A stretch of DNA of 64,000 nucleotides from Brenneria roseae subsp. roseae (GTDB taxonomy: Bacteria; Pseudomonadota; Gammaproteobacteria; Enterobacterales; Enterobacteriaceae): positions 62,001-126,000 of the forward strand of contig NZ_KZ819030.1 in the NCBI RefSeq assembly GCF_003115845.1, written 5' to 3'. Of this stretch, positions 57,160-64,000 are shown piece after piece (the stretch's first letter is position 1; every line of letters starts with the position of its first letter). Below the pieces are notes generated by a model. That model did no database searches, was not told where the DNA came from, and was given only the letters and a program-made list of their open reading frames with translations. Position numbers and translations under genes: made by a program.

Positions 57160-57891
57160 ATGAAAAAATTGATCGTTGCAGCACTTTTGGCGGGTCTGAG
57201 CGCATCGGCCAGCGCCGCAGAGACTATCCGCTTTGCGACCGAAGCCTCTTATCCTCCGTTTGAATTCGTGGATGCCAGCAATAACATCCAGGGCTTTGAT
57301 ATCGATCTTGCCAACGCCCTGTGCAAAGAGATACAGGCAACCTGTACATTCAGCAACCAGGCATTCGACAGCCTGATCCCCGGCCTGAAATTCCGCCGTT
57401 TTGAAGCCGTTATCGCCGGCATGGATATCACGCCGGAGCGTCAACAACAGGTTGCTTTTACCCAGCCTTACTACGACAACTCGGCCCTGTTTATCGCGCA
57501 AAAAGAGAAAGTGGCTGATGTGACCGCGCTGAAAGGCAAACGCGTCGGCGTACAGAATGGCACCACGCATCAGAAATACCTGATGGATAAGCACAGTGAG
57601 ATCACCACCGTGCCTTACGACAGCTATCAGAATGCGGTGCTTGATCTGAAAAACGGTCGTCTTGACGCCGTGTTCGGCGATACCGCCGTCGTGAATGAGT
57701 GGTTAAAGCAGAACGATAATCTGTCTGCCGTCGGCGAAAACGTCACTGACAAAGACTACTTCGGTATCGGTCTGGGCATCGCCGTGCGTCAAAACGACGA
57801 TGAACTGGTGAAGAAATTCAACGATGCGCTCGACAAAATCAAGCAGGATGGCACCTATCAGACCATCTACAAAAAATGGTTTCAGCAGTAA
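57160..57891 (+). CDS. artI: Periplasmic arginine-binding protein (ArtI position)
   Basis: This 243-residue family 3 solute-binding protein has a signal peptide (MKKLIVAALLAGLSASASA) and the mature start AETIRFATEASYPPFEF. The ligand-contact region is GMDITPERQQQVAFTQPYYDN. AGGA lies 7 bases before the chosen ATG. It is very similar to the product of the separate gene at 59563, and its place between artP and artQ is that of E. coli artI. The exact ligand of ArtI is not settled even in E. coli. Confidence 0.94.
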   Translation: MKKLIVAALLAGLSASASAAETIRFATEASYPPFEFVDASNNIQGFDIDLANALCKEIQATCTFSNQAFDSLIPGLKFRRFEAVIAGMDITPERQQQVAFTQPYYDNSALFIAQKEKVADVTALKGKRVGVQNGTTHQKYLMDKHSEITTVPYDSYQNAVLDLKNGRLDAVFGDTAVVNEWLKQNDNLSAVGENVTDKDYFGIGLGIAVRQNDDELVKKFNDALDKIKQDGTYQTIYKKWFQQ

Positions 57892-57902
57892 TCTGACGCT
57901 CA

Positions 57903-58619
57903 ATGATTGAATTTCACCCTCTTGCAAGCGCCGCCGGGATGACCGTCGGCCTTGCCGTTTGTGCACTGGTGCTCGGGCTCATTCTCGCCATGTTGTTTGC
58001 CATTTGGGAAACCGCTCGCTGGAGAGTAGTAAGCTGGAGTGGCACCGTACTGGTGACGCTATTACGCGGCCTGCCGGAAATTCTGGTGGTGCTGTTTATC
58101 TATTTTGGTTCTTCCCAATTGCTGCTGATGCTGGCAGACGGTTTTACCCTGAATCTCTATCTGGTGCAGATCCCGGTAAAACTGAATATTGAGATGTTCG
58201 AAGTCAGTCCATTTTTGTGCGGCGTGATCGCCCTGGCGCTGCTGTATGCCGCTTATGCGTCTCAGACGCTGCGTGGCGCGCTGAAAGCCGTTCCACAAGG
58301 ACAATGGGAATCCGGTCAGGCGCTGGGACTGAGTAAATCGGCGATTTTCATACGCCTGATTATGCCGCAAATGTGGCGTCATGCCCTGCCGGGGTTGGGT
58401 AACCAATGGCTGGTATTGTTGAAAGATACCGCGCTGGTTTCGCTGATCAGCGTGAACGACCTGATGCTGCAAACAAAAAGCATTGCCACACGAACACAGG
58501 AACCTTTTACCTGGTATGTGATCGCCGCGGCCATTTACCTGGTCATCACCTTGTTAAGCCAGTACGTTCTGAAACGCATTGAGCTGCGGACGACGCGTTT
58601 TGAGCGGAGGCCTTCCTGA
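57903..58619 (+). CDS. artQ: Arginine ABC transporter permease ArtQ
   Basis: ArtQ is one of the two inner-membrane permeases of the arginine importer. The 238-residue protein has about five helices. The EAA loop for ATPase contact is visible as [24 protein letters not shown]. The stop TGATG overlaps the artM start, so translation is coupled. Confidence 0.97.
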   Translation: MIEFHPLASAAGMTVGLAVCALVLGLILAMLFAIWETARWRVVSWSGTVLVTLLRGLPEILVVLFIYFGSSQLLLMLADGFTLNLYLVQIPVKLNIEMFEVSPFLCGVIALALLYAAYASQTLRGALKAVPQGQWESGQALGLSKSAIFIRLIMPQMWRHALPGLGNQWLVLLKDTALVSLISVNDLMLQTKSIATRTQEPFTWYVIAAAIYLVITLLSQYVLKRIELRTTRFERRPS

Positions 58620-59287
58620 TGCTCGCTTATTTGCCTGATCTGTTAAAAGGCCTGCATACCAGTCTGACGTTGACGGTCGTGGCGATTGCCGTGGCGCTGA
58701 TACTGTCACTGTTGCTCACCGTCGTTCTGACCTTGAAAACGCCGGTGATTGCCACCCTGGCGAAAGGCTATATTACGTTGTTCACCGGGACGCCGTTGCT
58801 GGTTCAGATTTTCCTGATTTACTACGGCCCCGGTCAGTTCACGTCTATCCAGCAAATTCCCTGGTTATGGAGCCTGCTTTCACAACCGTGGCTCTGTGCG
58901 ATGGTGGCGCTGGCGCTGAACAGTGCGGCCTATACCACTCAGCTGTTTTACGGAGCGGTTAAGGCGATTCCTGCCGGACAATGGCAGTCCTGTGCCGCAC
59001 TGGGCATGTCGCAGCCGCAGACGCTACGAATTTTACTGCCTTTTGCGTTTAAACGCGCCCTGTCATCTTATTCAAATGAAGTGGTCCTGGTTTTTAAAAG
59101 TACCTCGCTGGCTTACACCATTACGCTAATGGAAGTGATGGGCTACAGCCAGCTGATGTATGGACGCACCTATGATGTGATGGTTTTTGGCGCCGCGGGA
59201 ATTATCTATCTGTGCGTCAATGGGTTACTTACCCTGTTAATGCGTTTAATCGAACGTCGCGCCCTGGTGTTTGAGCGCCGCAACTGA
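58619..59287 (+). CDS. artM: Arginine ABC transporter permease ArtM
   Basis: ArtM is the second permease, 222 residues, with five helices and the EAA loop AGQWQSCAALGMSQPQTLRILLPF. It ends the artPIQM transcript, with a terminator about 27 bases downstream separating it from artJ. Confidence 0.97.
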   Translation: MLAYLPDLLKGLHTSLTLTVVAIAVALILSLLLTVVLTLKTPVIATLAKGYITLFTGTPLLVQIFLIYYGPGQFTSIQQIPWLWSLLSQPWLCAMVALALNSAAYTTQLFYGAVKAIPAGQWQSCAALGMSQPQTLRILLPFAFKRALSSYSNEVVLVFKSTSLAYTITLMEVMGYSQLMYGRTYDVMVFGAAGIIYLCVNGLLTLLMRLIERRALVFERRN

Positions 59288-59314
59288 TTCCTCATTATCA
59301 ACATTCGCTATCAG

Positions 59315-59341
59315 GCAGGCTGACAACAGCCTGCTTTTTTT
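59315..59341 (+). terminator. artPIQM terminator
   Basis: GCAGGCTG pairs perfectly with CAGCCTGC across a 4-base loop and is followed by seven T. Confidence 0.9.
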
Positions 59342-59442
59342 ATGGAGCTATCTTTGCCCGCCTCCCTTCGGCAGGCCATTGCAAGCGGCGTTGAAAACTG
59401 CAGCATGACTATAGCGACCCGCTGTTTTATTAAGCAAGAAAT

Positions 59443-59477
59443 CGATTTTTTACTCATTTTATTTGCATATAAATTCA
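59443..59477. promoter_or_regulatory. Tandem ARG boxes upstream of artJ
   Basis: Two ArgR-type palindromes stand at 59443-59456 and 59464-59477. The second matches the core TGAAT-W4-ATTCA with one mismatch, the first with three. Their centres are 21 bases apart, exactly the spacing of ARG box pairs bound by the ArgR hexamer. They lie about 90-120 bases before artJ. Confidence 0.8.
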
Positions 59478-59562
59478 TTAACTGGCAAGGTAATCGTCGT
59501 GAAGCCGGAAACCATCCGCGCAATTATTCGTATGATTAAAAGAAAAAATCTGGAGCAGGTAG

Positions 59563-60294
59563 ATGAAAAAATTATTGATCGCCACATTGCTGGCAGGGGT
59601 GACATTCAGTGCCACAGCGGCAGATAATATCCGTTTTGCGTCATCAGCAACCTATCCTCCTTTTGAATCGCTGGATGCAAATAACGAAATCGTCGGTTTC
59701 GATATGGATCTGGCGAAAGCGCTGTGCAAACAGATGCAGGCAACCTGCACATTCACCAATCAGGCATTTGATAGCCTGATCCCGGCCTTGAAATTCCGTC
59801 GCTATGACGCCGTTATTTCAGGCATGGATATTACCCCGGAACGTAGTAAGCAGGTGGCGTTCACTCAGCCCTACTATGCCAACTCTGCCGTGGTGATCGC
59901 GCAGAAAGGGAAATTCACCGATTTTGCAGCACTGAAAGGCAAACGTATCGGTATGGAAAACGGCACCACGCATCAAAAATACCTGCACGACAAGCACCCG
60001 GAAATACAGACCGTTTCCTACGACAGCTATCAAAATGCCGTACTGGATCTGAAAAATGGCCGTATTGATGGCGTATTCGGGGATACCGCCGTCGTTAACG
60101 AATGGATTAAAACCAATCCCAATCTGGCAACCGTCGGTGAACATGTCACCGATGCAGAATATTTCGGCACGGGGCTGGGCATTGCGGTCCGACCGGACGA
60201 TAACGCCCTGTTGGAAAAGCTGAACAAGGCGCTGGATGCCATCAAAGCCGACGGCACCTATAAAGCCATTAACGATAAGTGGTTCCCGCAGTAA
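59563..60294 (+). CDS. artJ: Periplasmic arginine-binding protein ArtJ
   Basis: ArtJ is the high-affinity arginine-binding protein. The 243-residue precursor has a signal peptide (MKKLLIATLLAGVTFSATA) and the mature start ADNIRFASSATYPPFES. The ligand region is GMDITPERSKQVAFTQPYYAN. GGAG lies 8 bases before the ATG. It forms its own transcript between the artM terminator and a downstream hairpin, and the ARG boxes in front suggest strong ArgR repression, as in E. coli. Confidence 0.95.
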   Translation: MKKLLIATLLAGVTFSATAADNIRFASSATYPPFESLDANNEIVGFDMDLAKALCKQMQATCTFTNQAFDSLIPALKFRRYDAVISGMDITPERSKQVAFTQPYYANSAVVIAQKGKFTDFAALKGKRIGMENGTTHQKYLHDKHPEIQTVSYDSYQNAVLDLKNGRIDGVFGDTAVVNEWIKTNPNLATVGEHVTDAEYFGTGLGIAVRPDDNALLEKLNKALDAIKADGTYKAINDKWFPQ

Positions 60295-60313
60295 TCTGCT
60301 CGCCGTTCAAACT

Positions 60314-60336
60314 ACGCGGCCCCCGAAAGGCCGCGT
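60314..60336 (+). terminator. artJ terminator hairpin
   Basis: ACGCGGCC pairs perfectly with GGCCGCGT across a 7-base loop, between convergent artJ and rlmC. The T tract is weak. Confidence 0.55.
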
Positions 60337-60352
60337 CGTCATGACGCGTTGA

Positions 60353-61483
60353 TCAGTCACTTCTTTTCAATAGCGTCAACACTTCATAATGTGCCGTATG
60401 CGGGAACATATCGAACAATTGAACGCGTAAAGCGTGATAGTTTTTCAACTCATCCATATCCTTCGCCATGCTCTCGGCATTACAGCTGGAATAAAGAATG
60501 TAGGCCGGCGCCATACGGCTTAGGTAAGCACACAGTTCGCTGCCTATACCACGACGCGGCGGGTTAACCACAACCAGATCGGGGATTTCCGCTTTAGCGG
60601 TGGCAAAACGCGTGGAATCCAGCGCCTGAAAATCGACCTGGGTTAACCCCAACTGCTCCGCAGAACGGCGCGCGCAGGCGATGGCTTCAGCACTGATTTC
60701 GATGCCTGTCAGGCGTATCCGTGGCGACGCACAGTGCAGGCCAAAGCCGCCCACGCCACAGAATAAATCCCACATGCTGGCAATGTTCAGTTCGGCTACC
60801 CAGTCGCGGGCGGTAGCATACAGCGCGGCGGCCACCTGCGGATTGGTCTGGAAAAAACTCTGTGGACGAATATACAAAGGCACCTGATTAAACTGCTCGG
60901 CCAATGACGACGAATCACTGAGAATAATCTCCGCCTTCCCTTCCATAACCGCCTGATGGACGGGCTGGATATTGGCAGAAATCACCTCAAGCTGCGGCAA
61001 TTGCTGTTGCAACCACGGCAAGGCGGCTCGAAGTTGAGCGAGTTTGGTTTCCGAACGTAAAACGAAACGCAGCATAAACGTGCCACGAGAAACGCTCTCC
61101 GTCAGCAACAGGTATTTTAACTCCCCCCGACGACGCGCAACGTTATAAGGTGTCAGCCCCGCTTTGGCGATAAACGTTTTCAGAACCTCGAAAACCGGGA
61201 GAAAACTGGCGGGATAAAGCGGACAATCACAGAGATCGACAGCGGTGCCGTCGCGATGCAACATTCCTAATAGCGGGCGTTCAACGCTGCCACTGACCAC
61301 CATTTTGGCTTTATTGCGAAACGCCGCCTGCGCCGAGGAACTGACGGGCAGCCACTGCTGAACGGCATACGGCTGCAACAGATCGGCAAGGTGCCGTTGT
61401 TTATCCGACAATTGCTGCGGGTAGGCTTTTTCCAGCCATTGACAGGAACGACAGGTTCCCATGCTGTATCGTGCACAATGCAT
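60353..61483 (-). CDS. rlmC: 23S rRNA (uracil-747-C5)-methyltransferase RlmC (RumB)
   Basis: RlmC methylates U747 of 23S rRNA using SAM. The 376-residue protein (E. coli 375) has an N-terminal iron-sulfur site with Cys3, Cys11 and Cys14 ([12 protein letters not shown]). The SAM motif is [13 protein letters not shown], followed by [10 protein letters not shown] and the catalytic Cys in [15 protein letters not shown]. It is convergent with artJ and downstream of ybjO on the same strand, as in E. coli. Confidence 0.97.
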   Translation of the reverse strand: MHCARYSMGTCRSCQWLEKAYPQQLSDKQRHLADLLQPYAVQQWLPVSSSAQAAFRNKAKMVVSGSVERPLLGMLHRDGTAVDLCDCPLYPASFLPVFEVLKTFIAKAGLTPYNVARRRGELKYLLLTESVSRGTFMLRFVLRSETKLAQLRAALPWLQQQLPQLEVISANIQPVHQAVMEGKAEIILSDSSSLAEQFNQVPLYIRPQSFFQTNPQVAAALYATARDWVAELNIASMWDLFCGVGGFGLHCASPRIRLTGIEISAEAIACARRSAEQLGLTQVDFQALDSTRFATAKAEIPDLVVVNPPRRGIGSELCAYLSRMAPAYILYSSCNAESMAKDMDELKNYHALRVQLFDMFPHTAHYEVLTLLKRSD

Positions 61484-61607
61484 AAAATCTAACTATCAGA
61501 ATAAATACCCAATGTGAGGATTGTACCATCGCGGATGAATATCCCCCTCATCTTTCAGGTACGGCCGACCGGCCTGCGCGAACCCTGAAATCCGGCGGGT
61601 AACGCGC

Positions 61608-62060
61608 TTATTTCTGTCGCAGAAAAAAACGTTTGCTTCGGCGGGGTAAAAACAGCAACACGATAACCAAAAAGTCCGGTATTTTCTGAAGCATCAACTG
61701 ATGCAGGACGGCGGTGTTATTCTCCCCTGAAATATGGAATATCGCGGGCAGAAACTCACTCAATGAGGCAAACAGCAAATACAGAGTCACCAGGCACTGA
61801 CAGAGAACATACCCCCAACGTCCCCAATTATCCCCGGACAACACCACGAACCCACAGCGGATTTCAATACAGATAATAATAAGCGACAGCAGCAGCACCA
61901 GCGTTGAATCCCAGGCTTCGGCACTATTGCCAATCCACCCGCCCAGACCGCTCGGCCCCAACTCCCATATCAACAGTAAAATTCCCAGAAAACGGGTCGC
62001 AATAATAGCGATCCCCGCCACCATGACAGGAACCGGGGCGTACACTTTTCGCTGAGTCAT
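61608..62060 (-). CDS. ybjO: YbjO/DUF2593 family inner-membrane protein
   Basis: This 150-residue protein has about four membrane helices and a basic C-terminus (RRSKRFFLRQK). Conserved features are IEIRCGFVVLSGDNWGRWGYVL and QKIPDFLVIVLLFLP. It corresponds in position to E. coli ybjO, between potI and rlmC. The function is unknown. Confidence 0.85.
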   Translation of the reverse strand: MTQRKVYAPVPVMVAGIAIIATRFLGILLLIWELGPSGLGGWIGNSAEAWDSTLVLLLSLIIICIEIRCGFVVLSGDNWGRWGYVLCQCLVTLYLLFASLSEFLPAIFHISGENNTAVLHQLMLQKIPDFLVIVLLFLPRRSKRFFLRQK

Positions 62061-62192
62061 TTCCTTCCTGGTGTACAGAATTTCAACGTTCTCCCTTCAA
62101 ACGAAACCATGTTCTCTGTCGCTCACAGAGATCTTTTCTTTATAAAATCATTACGATAAAGTCGTTACCTTATAAAATCAACGCGCTTTCAG

Positions 62193-62228
62193 AACAGGTA
62201 ACGCCCCCTTACGGCGGCGTTACCTGTT
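62193..62228. other. Strong inverted repeat between ybjO and potI
   Basis: AACAGGTAACGCC and GGCGTTACCTGTT form a perfect 13-base-pair stem with a 10-base loop, about 40 bases after the potI stop. There is no T tract on the minus strand, so it may protect the pot mRNA 3' end rather than terminate. TTATAAAATCA also occurs twice nearby (62140-62150 and 62170-62180). Confidence 0.6.
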
Positions 62229-62268
62229 GCAGATTCACAGTGTGGCTGGTTTTCGTTGATGCTTCAAA

Positions 62269-63114
62269 TCAGCCGCGCCTCGCTTTTTGCATATCGCGTT
62301 GACGCTGCTTCTCGGCCCTCGCCATAAACCACCAGGCAATAAAACCAATGATCCCTACCACTAACAATATCAACGAAGCCAAGGCGTTAATCTGCGGATT
62401 AACGCCCATTCTGACACTGGAGAACACCAGCATCGGCAACGTGGTTGAACCTGGTCCAGCCACAAAACTGGCGATAACCAGATCGTCGAGCGACAAGGTA
62501 AATGCCAGTAGCCACCCTGAAATCAGAGCCGGCGCGATCATCGGCACCGTGATGATAAAAAAGACCTTCAGCGGCGTAGCGCCGAGATCCATCGCCGCTT
62601 CTTCGATGGAACGATCGAGCTCTCGCAGGCGCGCGCTGATCACCACCGTGACATAAGCCGTACAGAAAGTCACATGCGCAAGCCATATGGTGAACATGCC
62701 TCGCTCAGCAGGCCATCCTATGGCATGCCCTAACGCGACAAACAGCAGCAACAGCGACAAGCCGGTAATCACATCCGGCATAACCAGCGGAGCCGTCAGC
62801 ATAAAGGCAAAACCGTTAGATCCACGGAAACTGCCAAAACGCACCATCACCACCGCCGCCAGCGTCCCGAGAATCACCGCCATCGAGGCCGAAGCCGCGG
62901 CAATCGTCAGGCTGAGGACGACCGCACTGATCATGGCCGAATCATGGAACAGTTCGGTATACCAGCGCGTTGACCATCCCGCCCATACGGTAACCAGTTT
63001 CGAGCTGTTGAAAGAATAAATCACCAACATCAGCATCGGCGCATAAAGGAAGGTAAAACAAAGGACCAGAATCACAATGCGCCACGGTGAGCGAACGACC
63101 GGTAAATTATTCAT
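62269..63114 (-). CDS. potI: Putrescine ABC transporter permease PotI
   Basis: PotI is one permease of the PotFGHI putrescine importer. The 281-residue protein has six helices. The EAA loop is LDRSIEEAAMDLGATPLKVFFIITVPMIAPAL. The start ATG overlaps the potH stop (ATGA), so the two are translationally coupled. It is the last pot gene of the leftward operon. Confidence 0.97.
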   Translation of the reverse strand: MNNLPVVRSPWRIVILVLCFTFLYAPMLMLVIYSFNSSKLVTVWAGWSTRWYTELFHDSAMISAVVLSLTIAAASASMAVILGTLAAVVMVRFGSFRGSNGFAFMLTAPLVMPDVITGLSLLLLFVALGHAIGWPAERGMFTIWLAHVTFCTAYVTVVISARLRELDRSIEEAAMDLGATPLKVFFIITVPMIAPALISGWLLAFTLSLDDLVIASFVAGPGSTTLPMLVFSSVRMGVNPQINALASLILLVVGIIGFIAWWFMARAEKQRQRDMQKARRG

Positions 63115-64000
63115 ACCGCATCCCCCGTTGCTTTGCTCTGATGCTTATGGAACCAGATAATCGGCATAATCAGCAGAAGCAGCATGATAATCGCTACCGC
63201 CGAAGCCACCGGCCAATCCCGGTTATTGAAGAATTCTTGCCACAGTATACGGCCAATCATGATGCTGTCCGGCCCACCGAGCAGTTCAGGGATCACGTAT
63301 TCCCCCACCGCCGGTATAAAGACCAGCATGGAGCCTGCAATAATGCCGCCTTTGGTCAATGGCATAATCACGCTGAAAAAGGTTTTAAGCGGACGCGCGC
63401 CTAAATCCAGCGACGCCTCGACCAGAGAATAATCGAGCCGGGTAAGCGCGGTGTAAATCGGCAAAACCATAAACGGCAGATAGGAATAGACCACGCCGAT
63501 ATAAACCGCCAAATTGGTATGCAGAATCACCAGCGGCTCGTCGATAACGCCGATCCACAGTAAGAAATTATTCAGAATACCGTTGTTTTTCAGAATCCCC
63601 ATCCAGGCATAGACGCGAATCAGGAACGACGTCCAGGACGGCAGGATCACCAGCAGCAACAGAATGTTGCGGGTGGAAGGCTGGCTGTGCGCCACCGCCC
63701 AGGCCAAGGGATAGCCGATAAGCAGACAACACAGCGTGGAGACGGCCGCCACCTGCAACGATTGCAGATAGGCTTCAAAATACAGCGGATCGTCCAACAG
63801 ATGCAGATAGTTCCCCAGATTGAGGGAAATATCCAGTTTGTCATCCATCCAGGAAACCAGATCCGTATACGGCGGGATCGCCCGCGCCATCTCAGCCAGA
63901 CTGATTTTGAAAACAATCAAAAATGGCAGCATAAAGAGCAAAAGCAGCCACAGGTACGGCAGTGCGATCACCAGCTTGCGCCCGTGATCCTGACGCCAGC
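63111..64000 (-). CDS. potH: Putrescine ABC transporter permease PotH, 5' part cut by window edge
   Basis: PotH is the second permease of PotFGHI. The reverse frame is open to the window end: residues read WRQDHGRKLVIALPYLWLLL at the edge, so the GTG/ATG-like codon at 63971 is an internal Val and not the start. About 295 of the expected roughly 317 residues are present. The EAA loop is LVEASLDLGARPLKTFFSVIMPL. potG and potF should follow beyond the edge. Confidence 0.95.
   Translation of the reverse strand, partial: WRQDHGRKLVIALPYLWLLLLFMLPFLIVFKISLAEMARAIPPYTDLVSWMDDKLDISLNLGNYLHLLDDPLYFEAYLQSLQVAAVSTLCCLLIGYPLAWAVAHSQPSTRNILLLLVILPSWTSFLIRVYAWMGILKNNGILNNFLLWIGVIDEPLVILHTNLAVYIGVVYSYLPFMVLPIYTALTRLDYSLVEASLDLGARPLKTFFSVIMPLTKGGIIAGSMLVFIPAVGEYVIPELLGGPDSIMIGRILWQEFFNNRDWPVASAVAIIMLLLLIMPIIWFHKHQSKATGDAV

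Overview
The window is chromosomal DNA of an enterobacterium. Gene content, protein lengths and gene order follow the Escherichia coli 20-21 min region closely (ihfB-rpsA-cmk-aroA-serC-ycaO-focA-pflB-pflA-ycaD-serS-rarA-lolA-ftsK-lrp-trxB-cydDC-aat-infA-clpA-clpS-cspD-ybjD-lysO-hcp-hcr-ybjT-amiD-ybjQ-artPIQMJ-rlmC-ybjO-potIH). Here that block is joined to yeeZ-hisLGDCBHAFI and to a citrate fermentation locus. The protein divergence from E. coli and this arrangement suggest Pectobacteriaceae (Brenneria, Dickeya, Pectobacterium or a relative). The genus is inference, because no 16S gene is present.

Layout. Positions 1-5900 hold a citrate locus: citC (cut by the window edge), a fumarylacetoacetate-hydrolase-family gene and a CitS-type transporter run leftward. 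They diverge from a CitA/CitB two-component pair across an AT-rich regulatory region with a CRP-like site and long direct repeats. Positions 5950-14320 hold yeeZ and the complete histidine operon, with its leader peptide and attenuator. Positions 14500-16200 hold a lone methyl-accepting chemotaxis gene with a sigma-28-type promoter, at a point where E. coli gene order breaks. Positions 16400-21880 hold ihfB, rpsA, cmk, aroA and serC, all leftward. Positions 22150-28680 hold ycaO and the anaerobic pyruvate formate-lyase system. Positions 28780-37790 are a leftward run of housekeeping genes (ycaD, serS, rarA, lolA, ftsK, lrp). Positions 38310-47620 hold trxB-cydDC-aat-infA, then the ClpAS protease adaptor set and cspD. 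Positions 47730-56270 hold ybjD, lysO, the NO/anaerobic hcp-hcr operon, ybjT, amiD and ybjQ. Positions 56400-60300 hold the arginine ABC transporter with two binding proteins. The rest holds rlmC, ybjO and the spermidine/putrescine permease genes potI and potH (cut by the window end).

Functional links: citrate uptake and cleavage would yield oxaloacetate and acetate; pyruvate derived from oxaloacetate would feed PflB/PflA, with formate leaving through FocA. Several sites fit anaerobic, nitrosative or amino-acid control: FNR-like sites at focA and hcp, NsrR-like sites at hcp, tandem ARG boxes at artJ, and His-codon attenuation at hisL.

No insertion sequence, prophage, CRISPR array, tRNA or rRNA was found. 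The window is mostly core genome. The least ordinary parts are the citrate locus with its FAH-family gene, the chemoreceptor island, and the missing serW tRNA between infA and clpA.
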